Assembly (NCBI RefSeq): GCF_010015445.1
Contig: NC_053134.1
Span: forward strand, 17,833,129-17,897,128
Direction of reading: 5' to 3'
Source: Perca fluviatilis
Taxonomy: Eukaryota; Chordata; Actinopteri; Perciformes; Percidae
DNA length: 64,000 nt
The translations under genes were made by a program, and so were the position numbers. The notes beneath the pieces are model-generated. The model saw nothing but the letters and a program-made list of their open reading frames with translations. It was not told the DNA's origin and did no database searches. Shown one piece after another: positions 12,441 through 23,944 of the stretch; the stretch's first letter is position 1, and each line of letters starts with the position of its first letter.

Positions 12441-12845
12441 CTGCAGAGAACACAGGAAAAGAGAGAAAGAACGATTAGAGAGGTTAGAAAAATAGCAGGA
12501 ATAAACAGATAAATGGGAAGTGCTAGAGAGAGGCGAATGCCGAGATGTAACGTTTAAAATAGAGAGAGTGGGTTGAGGGATGACAGATGGAGTTAGACAG
12601 ATATGGGCAAACACGATGGAAAATGATGGAAAAGGGGAGATTTGAGAAAAATTTTGAAATACATTTAAATGGAGTGAAAAAAGATGGAAGGATGTAGAAG
12701 GGTGGATTGGAGAAGAGATGAGCGATGCAGGTGGATGAAGAGCAATGAAGTAAAGATACAATTGAGAGATATGGGAGCAGGGGATGACAGGGAAAGATGA
12801 GGGAAAGATGGAGAGAATCAGACAGATGGAGAGAGCTGTGATCAG
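12441..12845 (-). other. Long pyrimidine-rich tract before exon 3
   Basis: The + strand is purine-rich for about 400 bases (many GAGAG, GATGG and GGAAAAG blocks). The transcript entering exon 3 therefore carries a long C/U-rich intron end with several possible polypyrimidine tracts. A splicing-regulatory role is only an inference. Confidence 0.5.
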
Positions 12846-14949
12846 TCAGGTAAATAAAATCAAACATTGCAAATGAGATTAAGCAGGTTTACAGCCTTGC
12901 ATTCTGCGAAATTTTAAACAAAAAAATATTTGGTAGCTTCTACTACAAGGGACAACAAAGATTTTATATTGGCTACAGTTTTGTGAGTGAATTTGCAGCT
13001 GCATCTTTCAATTTAACAATTTTTTTTCTACACTGTTAGTGTGGGGAGGATGCACACTGCCATGTGATTCCTACTTTACACCCAAGCTTCTTTTTACCTG
13101 ACAGCAAGGAGTTTGTGCACTTACTGTACTCTGCTGTTCTTTAAGATGCCTGTCCCTCCAAAAAAGCATTTCAAACCAATCAGCTGCTAAAGCAAGCACA
13201 ATGACAATACCTCTTACTGCAACTAGTGAATGTTACTCAATGAATTATCAATGAGCATTTGAAAAAGATGTCAAATGATCACAAATTTACATTAAATCTG
13301 TGCCTCTAATAACATATCAGCACAAGAGCAAATAATACCAGCCAGAATGAAGGCGCAACTCAAAATATAAAAATAATCCCCTTGCCACTTCCAAAACATT
13401 AAAAGGTACTGTGTGGAAATTAATTTTTTGTAAACAAATATCATTTTGCTTTATGTAAACTCAACAGAGTTCATGAAAATAATGGCTGTTGATGGAAAAA
13501 GACAGAAAGAAAAAGGGAACATGAAGTTAAGGGTCATTATTTAAGTGGTGTAATGAGGTGCTTTTTCTTGTAATAAGAAACACCTCTAAAGATAAAGTGC
13601 CTAATACCAGCCATGTGTCTCGGGTTGGCTCACAATGTTCAGTAATTGCATTTAAAAGGATTCAAGAATAAAAAGAAAACAACACATGACCACTTAAGTA
13701 TGTAAATCAGAAAAAGAAATGAGATGAACTGAGATACAAGGTGAGAAAATGAAGACAAAGTACAGAATAAGCATATCTGGATAACATTCTTGACCATTAC
13801 ATAATATGTGCAAGATAAAGGAAGACAGATGGATTTAATCTCATATTCGTATGCATTTATGGATGGAAAATAGCATTCTTTAATGGATAACACAGTAAAA
13901 CCCAGAATGAATTATAGGGCATACATACATCATTTTATCTTTGCCATGGCGTTCATGGTATGCTGGCTCTCTTATACAGCATGTTGGAATTGTGCTCAGC
14001 TCCATATCTATAAATTTGCTCTAAGGGCATCTTCAGTAGCTGTCATAACCTCACATGTAGATCATCAGTGAGCACCGTACCAAATGCTAATATCTGTTCA
14101 CCATGATCAATATCTTTAAATCAATCAATCCATGAAATGTGTATACCTTCTCAAGCACCACATGGCTAAATAATGAAAGTACTATAAACTGTGTCAGCAC
14201 AGTAAAGAGTAAGCTTGAAATTGACACAGTTACAATGTAAAGCATTATTATTGTTGAGTGCATTTTGCTGACATGCTACTTGAGGTTCAATTGCTTGTAG
14301 TTTGCCTCAAGGCTAGCTGCAAAAAAACAATCTAAAAACATGTGCGACTTGAATTTTCACTTCAGGGACAAAGTTACATGTGTGGAACAATGCCATTTCA
14401 AAATAGCTCAAACATCTGAAATTGAATAAGGGTGTCAGCAGTATTTTTTTTCCCTTGTAGATGAGCTATACTACACAACTTTGCACTCTGCAAAGCATAT
14501 ATAACCCTATTCCCCTGCCAGTTCCTGACAGATAGATTTCAAAATGTATTGCTATGGACGTCATACAGTTTACTCATTAAGCCAATCGAATAGAGAGATC
14601 TGTCCGCTTTCCAAAATCAAAAAATCTGAAAAGCGTGCTTAGTTCATGCAGCTACTTGCCAGGTGGGTGGGGGTGAGAAAGTAGGCATTAGTTGAGTTTA
14701 TCTTTTTTTTTTTTTATTCCTCACAACTACTTCCGTCACTTTTCATGTGTACAATAGATTGCAACATCATGAACACTTTTGAGGATTGCCCGATAGTGTG
14801 TCGTTATCCTTATTTGAACTATTATTGAGTCTCGCGCCTCTTACACCACCTTCAAGTGTTTGAAACAACGATAAGAACATTTTCCATCAGATGTGGTTAA
14901 ACAACATCTTACAAACTAGTTTGTTTCAAGTATACCCTGGCCATAACAC
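12846..14949. other. Intron 2 stretch, nothing recognised
   Basis: AT-rich DNA without long repeats, coding signals or transposon ends that I can identify. A T run lies near 14703-14715. Confidence 0.35.
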
Positions 14950-15480
14950 CTTTCTCTGACTAGATTGTCCCCACAGGTGTACCTCAGGGATGCGTTCTAT
15001 CTCCCCTGCATTTCTCCATACACAGAAATGATGTGCATTGTCAGCCTTCTAAGACCCCAAAGGTCACAAGGAGCAGTGTTGAGAATACAGAATGAGGGTA
15101 AATAGAATAGCTCCTACCTACAGAACAAGGTAATCAACACTAAAGGGCAGGGAAAGAAGCTGGTCACTGGCAACAGTAAATGAAAACTGAAAACAAATTT
15201 GACCATAGATCACTGACTAAGCACGTTCTTATGTCATCATTTCATGATATGAAAGATCACAATCAAGCAAAACAAGTGAACCAAGGCAGACTCCAACTGC
15301 AGTACCAATCTACAATCAAAAAAGCAATCCAGTTTTTCAATGACCCCACCCATCCTCTGAATTAGCATACCAGATGCTGCCTTCAAGCCAAACACTTAAA
15401 GTTCCAAGTTCAAGACATCCTTTATTCCATTCACTGTGCCTATTTTCAACAAGCGTCTTTCATTACTTCCCCTCTAACAC
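14950..15480 (+). mobile_element. Decayed LINE (L2/Rex-like) fragment
   Basis: At 14976-15005 the frame reads GVPQGCVLSP, the reverse transcriptase motif of non-LTR retrotransposons. At 15321-15360 another frame reads KKAIQFFNDPTHPLN, and near 15374 a further frame reads QMLPSSQTLKVPSSRHPLFH, like the C-terminal end of L2/CR1-clade fish LINEs. The motifs are much closer than in a complete element, so there is a large internal deletion, and stops and frameshifts separate them. The clade is judged from motifs only. Confidence 0.65.
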
Positions 15481-16663
15481 CCATGCATGCTATGACTCCC
15501 CGAGCCCTCATCTTACCCTTTTTAAAATTGATCACATATTCATGATTTTAAATTTGTCTTTTCTGTGGTCATGTCCTGATGTGTTGTGTAAAGTATGCCA
15601 GTGCCAAAGACACATTTCCATTTTATGTAAATCTAAAGGACAAGAAAGTGTTCTGAATCTGCATCTACAACCAGCTGTACCTCAGTAGCAGTAAGTTTAG
15701 TGTTAGGGGAGAGGGGGTGTAAAGCATGCTTCATAAATGAAAAAGGGAAGCAAGAGAGCAGAAGAGAAAATTAGAGGACATATTGAAAACGCACCATTTG
15801 CTGAGGTGAAAGGAAAAACCTTGTCAGTTGTAATAGCCCAAGGTTTGGCTGTGTTCTCAAGATTTTTTTTCCCTCCTTTTCTTATTTAATCCATTACTGT
15901 GAATTTATCACATTGTCAGCAAGGTCACTTATACAATTCTCTAACCGGTTTTGTTTCGCTTCTAAATTACCATCCAGTGGGGTGACCCTCAGCTGATGAA
16001 GATGTATAGCGGCGTCAGGTAAATAATATTAATGAGGGAACGAATGCTGTTATGTGTGTGTACAAGTGCTCCTCTCTGCATGTGTGTTAGAGATGTCATT
16101 TTTTACAGAAAGAACGATAAAACAGCTCTATCGGTGATGACTCAGTTCTCAGTATTTTACTTCTGCTGTACCTTGAACGCAGCTGTTCCCCAGTACTAAA
16201 ACAAATGTTTCTACATTTTCATCTTCTACATCCACACTCCCACGTTAAACAAGCATCATGTTGCTGCTGTTGAGACCTAAAAGATTACAGTTGTGTAGGT
16301 TTAATGATTTAAAATGTAACCGCACAGACATCTCATGTTGACAGAACACATTTCCACATTTGTCCTATTGACGAATATAAAGTTATAACAATTATAGCAC
16401 ACGACTTGAAGCTGCTATAATCTATTTTTATAGCAATAATGAATCGAATGGTGATGGGTAGTGTGAAAGGTTTGTTTGTTGTGACAAATCTCCAAATAAT
16501 TACCATCCAGGTGATCATTTGTTAATTACAGCTTGTTGCGCTGAAGTGGCAAGAAAAAATGATCAAATAATGCAGGCTCCAACTCCTGTATTCTGAAATG
16601 AAAGCTTTTATTAGCACCCTAGCTTGATTTTGTCATTGCAAAACAATGATTTAATGATTTTAA

Positions 16664-16905
16664 AAGGAATACTCCAACAAAAAAAGCATCAAACACTCAC
16701 ACCTGTAGATTTAAAAGGTGGCGCCGAAAAAATAAAACATTGTAGCTTGCTCCTTTGTGTCCTACTGTCTTGGATTCATAGTAGTAACAAAGGATTCCAA
16801 GTGACCCAGTTTCACAGTGAAATAAAAGTATCAAAATCCAAAGAAACATCTTTAACTACTTCTGCAGCATAATCCACTTCTTTGCTATCCATCTGTAGTT
16901 CCCCA
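16664..16905 (-). repeat. Fish dispersed repeat fragment
   Basis: Blocks such as CACTCACACCTGTAGATTTA, GGTGGCGCCG and CTGTCTTGGATTCATAGTAG are, from memory, part of a widespread teleost repeat that usually lies in the other orientation. Borders and class are unknown. Confidence 0.4.
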
Positions 16906-17814
16906 ACACTCATATTTCCACCAAATCATGGCTAAATGACGTGGCTAAAACAGATAAAAACTGTGAATGTAGCCATATTTTGGCATAGTTGGGCTTTGAC
17001 ATACAGCTATGGTGGTTCTACGTTGAAGCTCATATCCAAATTTGTTCAACATACCCAAAACGTAAAGAACTAGCTCACACAACAGTGTGAAAAAAAAACT
17101 ATTAGCTTCAACAGATTGTAAAGCTACTATTTGTTGCAGGATTACGACTCTACCAGTCAAACTATTTTATTCTCACCATTTTTTTTCTTCTTCTATCAAT
17201 TCAAAGTATCTTTATATTGCTTCCGAGCTTCATGGCCAGATTGTGTGATTGTAAATGCAGCAGCCTATATGTTGAATTCCCACATTTTGAAAGATCACAC
17301 AGACTAGTTCAATAACTGTGATTTACCATGTGAGCAATCAGAAACCTTAAAGACAAGTTAGGACACAGCCCTCATCTGTCACATAAGGATTCGCGTCACT
17401 AACTAAACTCATCTCCCAGCAACATCTTGGCTGATAGTGACACTCTGTTACCGTTCAACCATATCACTAGTATGAGGGCAGTGGCTTGTGTTGAAACTCA
17501 TAAGATTCAAGGTTGATATGAAATAGAAACATCCCTTAAACATGCACCCACACATGCAGGCAGCCAGGCACAAACACACCAGTGAGCACAGGCGTGGACA
17601 GAAATAAACACACACAGGTTTAATGCTATGTTAAAGGGAAGGTATCAGCCGTGGTTTCATCAGCGGGAGATAAGAAGGAGAGAGGAAGAGAACATTATTA
17701 CACCCTCCCTTGGACACACCAAATGGTAGATCACACTCATGTCAACAGCCAGCATCTTGGCCTAATAAATTCTATCTAATGCAATGCCAAGCCTGAGATG
17801 GCAGGAGAAAGATA

Positions 17815-17860
17815 CGTGTGTGTGCGCGTGTGTGTGTGCGTGTGTCTGTGTGCATGTGTG
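17815..17860 (+). repeat. Imperfect (TG)n microsatellite
   Basis: TG repeats with CG and CT interruptions. Confidence 0.85.
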
Positions 17861-18093
17861 AAGATAGTAAGAAAGCAGACAAGAAAGACAGAAAGTAGAC
17901 CTAAATACAGATCAGATATGGTATAATAATTGCAGTGCAGCACTCTTCAAGAGATGGTGCTAAGATAAGAAGACGTGCTAAGACAATTACAAACTACAGA
18001 TCAGATGTGGCCTGGGCAGGTAGCAGAGTTAACAGCATGTCAAGGGCTACTGATGTTGGACACCAGATAAGTTGGAATGTTGGGACAGTCCTT

Positions 18094-18165
18094 ACCGCAG
18101 CGGCTCGGGTTCGACTCCAACCCTTTGCTGCATGTTATCCCCTATCTCTCTCCCCTTTCCTGTCA
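18094..18165 (+). mobile_element. tRNA-derived SINE fragment
   Basis: CGGGTTCGACTCC (18106-18118) fits a tRNA B box. It is followed by CTTTGCTGCATGTTATCCCC and a CT-rich stretch, a combination known from fish SINEs. The A-box half is missing. Confidence 0.5.
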
Positions 18166-20028
18166 AAATCCGCAGCTGTTTAGGTTTTGTTTTTGTGTCA
18201 CATTAGTTAGTGTGGTGGTGCACAACACTCTGTATGCCTGTGTGATTCTGTGCAAGGACTGAACTGCTTTCTGCTATCACTCCTTATTCACTACAATGAG
18301 CTGGGGGCAAAATGGGGCTCTCAAACACACACTCGCATACACTTACACACATAAACCTAATACACACAAGCATTCACATGCATTTTCTTTCTGTTATTTG
18401 TCAAATTGTTGCCATTTCTGCCCACCTTTGCTCATCATGATGCACAGGCCTCTCCGTGCCCAGTAATGGCAAGTCAAATAGCCTTTTAAGCAAATGAACG
18501 GTCTTCATTTCACAAATCTTTTTCACCGAATTATCCCTCTATGTAGTTCTTCTTGCTATAAATGTGCACGTCCCTGTAGCAGATTCTACTATTCGTGGTT
18601 GCTTTTATTCTGCACAACACATCATTTCAATTGGTGGGAATAAGGATGTCAGCTAAGTAACAGAAAAGCTACAACACGCACATGCACACTAATGTACAAC
18701 CAACATTTGCAATCTACATTATGAAAACACACCCACAGAGAAGCACACACGCAGAATAATCTCTTTGCGGACATGTCAGGCAACAAAGTCAAACAAAAGA
18801 CGGCTTGAAAAAGCCAACTGAGTGCCATTAAGACTCCGAGATCTGCTTTCATCATGGAAATCCCCTCCCATGTCTCCGTTTACAATGGATCTACTATCTG
18901 GATAATTAACTGTACTATCTGACCTGCCGTGGCAGGCAGACGTTTCCCTAAACCTGAATCGAGCCTGGCAGGAATTAGGAGGAAGCTCAGAGGAATGTGA
19001 GAGGAAAAACCCTATGCAAAGAAATAAATCCCTGCACTTTGTAATTAGCCACCAGCTCTCTACCCCCTTTCCTCTTAGCTCATCTCAGCTAATTTCCCCT
19101 TGTCTCCGACTCCCTCAACCACTATTTTCTCCTTCTGTACTCTGTCTGCCCTCTATTTCTACCCTTACCCTCTTCATCTTGTTTACCCTCTTCTGTTTTT
19201 CTCTCTTCACCTCTTTTTCTTTCCTACCCATGCTTGTTCCTTTCCAGTCTATTGCATTGCCTGAATTTCATAAGATTATTCCACCCGTTTGGCGGCCTTG
19301 ATGAGTATCTGCACACTAAAAGCTGTCAAGCCCCTTTTTAAAAAGCCCAAGGTTTTTTTGGTGAAGTAAATTTGTGTCCCAAATAGCTCCTCTGCACTCA
19401 TGAAACTTCAAGAGGCAGAGATAATGAGATAGCATGCTGACTGACATTTCCAGACCTCAGCCCTGTGTCTGTGTGCATGCATGTATGCCTGTGTGGGTGT
19501 CTCCAGTGGTTTGTGTGTGTGTGTGTGTGCATAAGGGAGTCACTAATAATATTTTGCCCATGCACCATGAATATAATATATATGGTAAAAAAACAAAAAC
19601 AAATCAGTACATGTTATATGCCTCCTTTATGTATCTATGCTATTTTTAAAACTTTGATATTTCATTTTGATAAAAATGAAGAAAAAGGAAACAGAAGCTT
19701 TGCAGTGATATTCATGGCTCAAATTTTCCAAAACGGAGAACTGCTTCTTCGAAATTGTTTGTGCTTAATGAACATAATCAATGTGAAAAAGGGTATTGCT
19801 TTACAACTGGGTTCAGTTTAACAGGAAAGACTGAAATTAGAGTTCTCAGTTGAATTAATGTTAAAGTCTGCAACAGATAATTGCTCTCTTTCTGCCTCTC
19901 TTTATATCCCTTTCTTCTTTTTTCCTTCCTTCTTTCTTTCATCCTTGATAAATGAAAATGCTAGAATTTGTCGTATTAGTTTGCTTCATTCTAACAAGAT
20001 AAATATTTCACTGTTTCAATGTTACTCC
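18166..20028. other. Intron 2 stretch, nothing recognised
   Basis: This includes a pyrimidine-rich section (about 19060-19240) and a short GT run (about 19512-19530). No coding or mobile-element signal is supported. Confidence 0.3.
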
Positions 20029-20345
20029 TGAAGGAATAGTTTGCAGAAAGTTAGATGATACGATTGGTATCATTCTGTCCCTTAAGTATGAACACACAGG
20101 ACACCGTTTGCCTAGCTTAGCATAAAGACTGGAAACAGTGGAAACAACTAGCCTGGCTCCTTCTAAAGGTAACAAAATCTGCCAATCAGAACCTCTAAAG
20201 CTCACTTATTAACACATTTTAGTTTCTCCCTGTTTCCAGTCTTTTTCTGCTAAGCTAAAGGGCTAGCTTCATGTTGAGAGCGTTATCGATCTTCTCGTCT
20301 AACTCTTGGAAAGAAAGCGAATACAAAAGGTCAACTGATTCTTTA
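20029..20345. mobile_element. Fold-back DNA element, copy 1
   Basis: The two halves are inverted copies. The left arm reads AAGGAATAGTTTG, then TAGCATAAAGACTGGAAACA. The right arm reads CTGTTTCCAGTCTTTTTCTG, then ATCTTCTCGTCTAACTCTTG. A longer copy is at 40724-41787. The left arm of this copy has lost a middle piece present in the right arm. There is no coding capacity. Confidence 0.75.
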
Positions 20346-20875
20346 AAAATCTGCTTTTCGTGCAACATCTTTGTGGCAAATTTCACCAGAATACAGGCCT
20401 GTTTTAGAAGAAACTTTTACACTCTACAACCTAGCGGAAATTCTTGCTGATTCCTTTTTCTCAAGAGTGAAACAAAAAAAGGTTTTACATTAGGATATGT
20501 AATTACCAATATTTGAGTCTGTGATAACATTTCACATAGTGTAAATACTAATATTGATTGCCACTATCAATATTCCTATACTTTCTTTATCTGCTCAAAA
20601 TAATTTTGTGTGGTTAACGTCTTCATTCACTTTGGAATTCCAATTCTAATATCTTTCAAAATATACAGATTGATACATATTGATTACACATTTTATTGTG
20701 AAAAACCTGAGAGTCATGCCATAACAAGTCTCCCTTTCCAAATTTCTACACCGAAGTCCACATTGCTGCCTTCAGCTACATCCTCCTTTGCCTGCATACT
20801 ATTTATGCTAGGTGCCATCGTGGTGCATACCTGGCAGGTTTTGTGGCGTGCCATTGCCCCAGGCCTGTTTTTCTT

Positions 20876-20878
<3 letters not shown>

Positions 20879-20920
<42 letters not shown>
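20879..20920 (+). repeat. (TG)n microsatellite, left of an inverted pair
   Basis: A perfect TG run. It is complementary to the AC run at 21021-21067. Confidence 0.95.
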
Positions 20921-20922
<2 letters not shown>

Positions 20923-21019
20923 CAGGCCACCAGGTACTGCTGATATCGTTCATTCGCAGATGTGCTCTGACATTTTCTCACAGCTGAACGCCAAGAGCAA
21001 CCCCTGATTTGTGGACGTA

Positions 21020-21020
<1 letters not shown>

Positions 21021-21067
<47 letters not shown>
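21021..21067 (+). repeat. (AC)n microsatellite, right of an inverted pair
   Basis: A perfect AC run about 100 bases from a TG run, so one strand can fold on itself. Confidence 0.95.
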
Positions 21068-21071
<4 letters not shown>

Positions 21072-23512
21072 TGTGCCTTCCACAAGAGAAACACACACAA
21101 AGAAGGAGAGCCCAAAGGCACTGTGAGCCAGAGGAGGAAATTTCGGTGTGAACAGGAGTCTGTGGAAAAGAGATTGTTTTACACCAGTGTCTACAGAGAC
21201 ACCAGTACATCAGCAGTGAATAGTAAACCCTTGACATCTGAAAGCAGCTGGCGAACACAAATTTACCTATTACATACTCAGATACAGAAAAAAATATTTG
21301 CATTAAATTGCTTTTTCATCCATGTGATTTTGGGTTTATTGATTAACATATTAATGTAATAGAAAAATCAAAATCAAAACTTAAAGTTAGAAGGCAAATA
21401 TCACAATCTATGCCCAATATGATACAAAAAGGATCAGGAACTCACACAATACACGCCAAGCTGCTTATCCATCAAAAACATAAAATAAAACCCCCACAGA
21501 ATTCAGACGGGGGCCTAAAGGACCAATTCTGCCTGAAGTCTGGACTGAAGTCAGTGTTAGGGTTTTCAGTTTTGGCCGGTAAAAAAATAAGATGTTATGG
21601 GAATGAAATGGGAGACGGTATACAGTAGAAGTTAAAACAGAAGTTACAGATGTCAAGAGGTTTTTTCAAGCTAAAACGGGGAACTAAGCTGCACTTTAAA
21701 ACTTGAGATAGTACAACAAAAAGTTGCTTCATTTTAACACGGAGCACATAATGGATTGCAAAACTAAAGTGAACACTTCAGCCCATCACCATATCATTAC
21801 TATCTTCAGTTCTTTTTATCTATCTCCACCTCTTGGAGACTGCCCTGCGTGCTGTGCCAAGACTGAACTGTCTGTCAGGGGCAACTTATAATAAGCACAA
21901 AAAAAAGAAGAAGAAAAAACTGTTTGCTTATACTGCCATTATCAGCAGCTGAGTGAACAAGTCGTAAACAACACAAGGAGCGAGGAAATGTTACAAATGG
22001 ACTTGCACAGCAGCATGAGAGTATGGTGCTGTAATGATGGGTTCTGATGACAGTTGTTACCGTGATGTGGCCGACGGTAATGAAAGTGACTACGTTGAAG
22101 TTGATGATAAATGACATAGTGACATACTTAGACTAAAGTGCAACAATGCCTTCAGGCTGCAAACCAAAATAAACACACTGATGTAATTAGTTCCTATAGT
22201 ATGCCTTCTGTTAACTCAAGTGTGTATTGACGTATGAGTGAGGTGAGTGTGTGCCGGTGTGTTAATGTAAGCTAATGCATGCTCCTGGATGCACGTGAGC
22301 ACGCATTAGTGTCCGTTGATAAAGAGTTTGTACAGCTGGTGGAAGCCCGGACCCTCAAGACACCCCTTCTCTTTCCTGGATGTTGATGATTCTTGTCTAT
22401 TTAGCCTTATTGACCTCTACATCCTAACTAATCCGCCTTAAATTATGCATAACCTTTTACTTGGCAGAGCTCCCCATAAATCTGTTTATTCCCTGTTTGC
22501 TCCCTTACAAAGCCCGCTAAACAAATTCCATTAAGCAAAACAGCAGTACAGCATGAATGATAATTCAACTCAGTACAGTCCCCAAAGCAGATAAGAGCAT
22601 AATCATTGCTGTTATGTGTAAGGCAGCTTATAAAAGACTATTCGGTTTCACTCAAATCTGGTTAGTGCTTATTATTTTCAGGTCATTTGGTCTTTGTGAA
22701 TACTCAGCAGTGAATGTGTGTGCATGTTTCCATGTTTATGTCCATAAAGTTTTGTTTGTGCACATGGACATACACATATCAGGAATATAGAGGTAATTAC
22801 AAAATGTAAATACACTGAATGGCTATTGCAGAAACAAATACCATAAATAGTATTAAAGATGTGGTTTGTTTAATCAAAATCTAAGTGACTGTATAGATGT
22901 TATTGGGGTGAGGGTGGGGTTAATCTTATATTTCAGTTTATTAAAAAAAATTTAAATAGCAAGGCCCACCCCGCCATTATTAAAATTCTCTTTAGACGCC
23001 TCCCCCTACACCTAAAAAAACTGCCACACTCTCCCCCTAATATCTTAAATTATAAGACTGAGTTGGTACAACTTGTTCCACAATAAATAACTAAAAGAGG
23101 CAATGCAAAAAAATGAAGATGGTGTAATCTAATTAGGCCTTATGTATCAATTACAAAATAATTGTCACCATTGCTGCCAATTGGAAATGGACTTCCAAAT
23201 GAATGGAAAATATAACAAAAGGATAAATATTCCACCACTTATCTTGAATGTTTTTCTTCTTATGTAGACTTAATATAAAGTGTTACACAACTAGAAATAT
23301 TGGTTCTGTTAGCTTATTGATTCTAATAGGAAAAATAAATCTCAGAGTCAGAATTATTGTCTTCTGCATATGGCAATGAACCATTGCGCAACCATTTTTG
23401 TTTTGTTGTAAATTAATCACACAGGAGGAAGCTGAAATATTGATTTGGGGTGAGAAAAAGTTTAAAGGCCCTTCTGTGCTCTTCCAAAAAGTCAGACTAC
23501 CCTTCCTTCAGC
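21068..23512. other. Intron 2 stretch, nothing recognised
   Basis: AT-rich DNA. The part around 22430-22550 looks single-copy and could be a conserved non-coding element. No exon or element ends were identified. Confidence 0.3.
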
Positions 23513-23522
23513 AAAAGTATGA

Positions 23523-23575
<53 letters not shown>

Positions 23576-23884
23576 TATACTTTATTAATCCTGCAAGGGG
23601 AAATTACAATGTTTTCACATTGTTATTACACACATTACACACAGGCCTGAATTACACACACACACATGCTTAGTACCTATACATGCACTAATGGAGAGAT
23701 GTCAGATGTCATGAGTGAGGGAGCTACCCATGGAAAGGCGCCCCGAGCAATTGGGGGTTCGTGCCTTGCTCAAGAGCTCCTTGGCAGTGCCCAGAAGGTG
23801 AACTTGCACCTCTCTAGCTGCCACCCTCCGGTTCCCAACCCAACTACCTACTGACTGAGCTACTGCTACCCCCAGAAAAGAATG
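23513..23884 (-). mobile_element. tRNA-derived SINE with (ATT)n tail and target duplication
   Basis: Read on the minus strand, the head (from about 23874) holds TAGCTCAGTCAGTAGG, a good tRNA A box. The body holds the inverse of TTGCTCAAGAGCTCCTTGGC, and the tail ends with the inverse of TTTATTAATCCTGCAAGGGG followed by (ATT)n (23522-23574). The flanks aaaagtatg (23513-23521) and aaaagaatg (23876-23884) match at 8 of 9 bases and are the likely target duplication. The element is sense to tafa5. The B box is degenerate. Confidence 0.8.
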
Positions 23885-23944
23885 CATACACAACCCTCCC
23901 CCTTTTATGATCCCTCTCCCCTGTAATAATTTGTATACAATCCC

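Larger units (their letters stand above)
15481..18093. other. Intron 2 stretch, mostly unannotated
   Basis: Apart from the repeat at 16664-16905 and the microsatellite at 17815 nothing is recognised. The first part may continue the 3' region of the decayed LINE. Confidence 0.3.

Noticed and set aside
12523..12867. Ser/Leu/Phe-rich minus-strand frames upstream of exon 3
   Set aside because: They come from the pyrimidine-rich tract; they show no homology and have no splice role.
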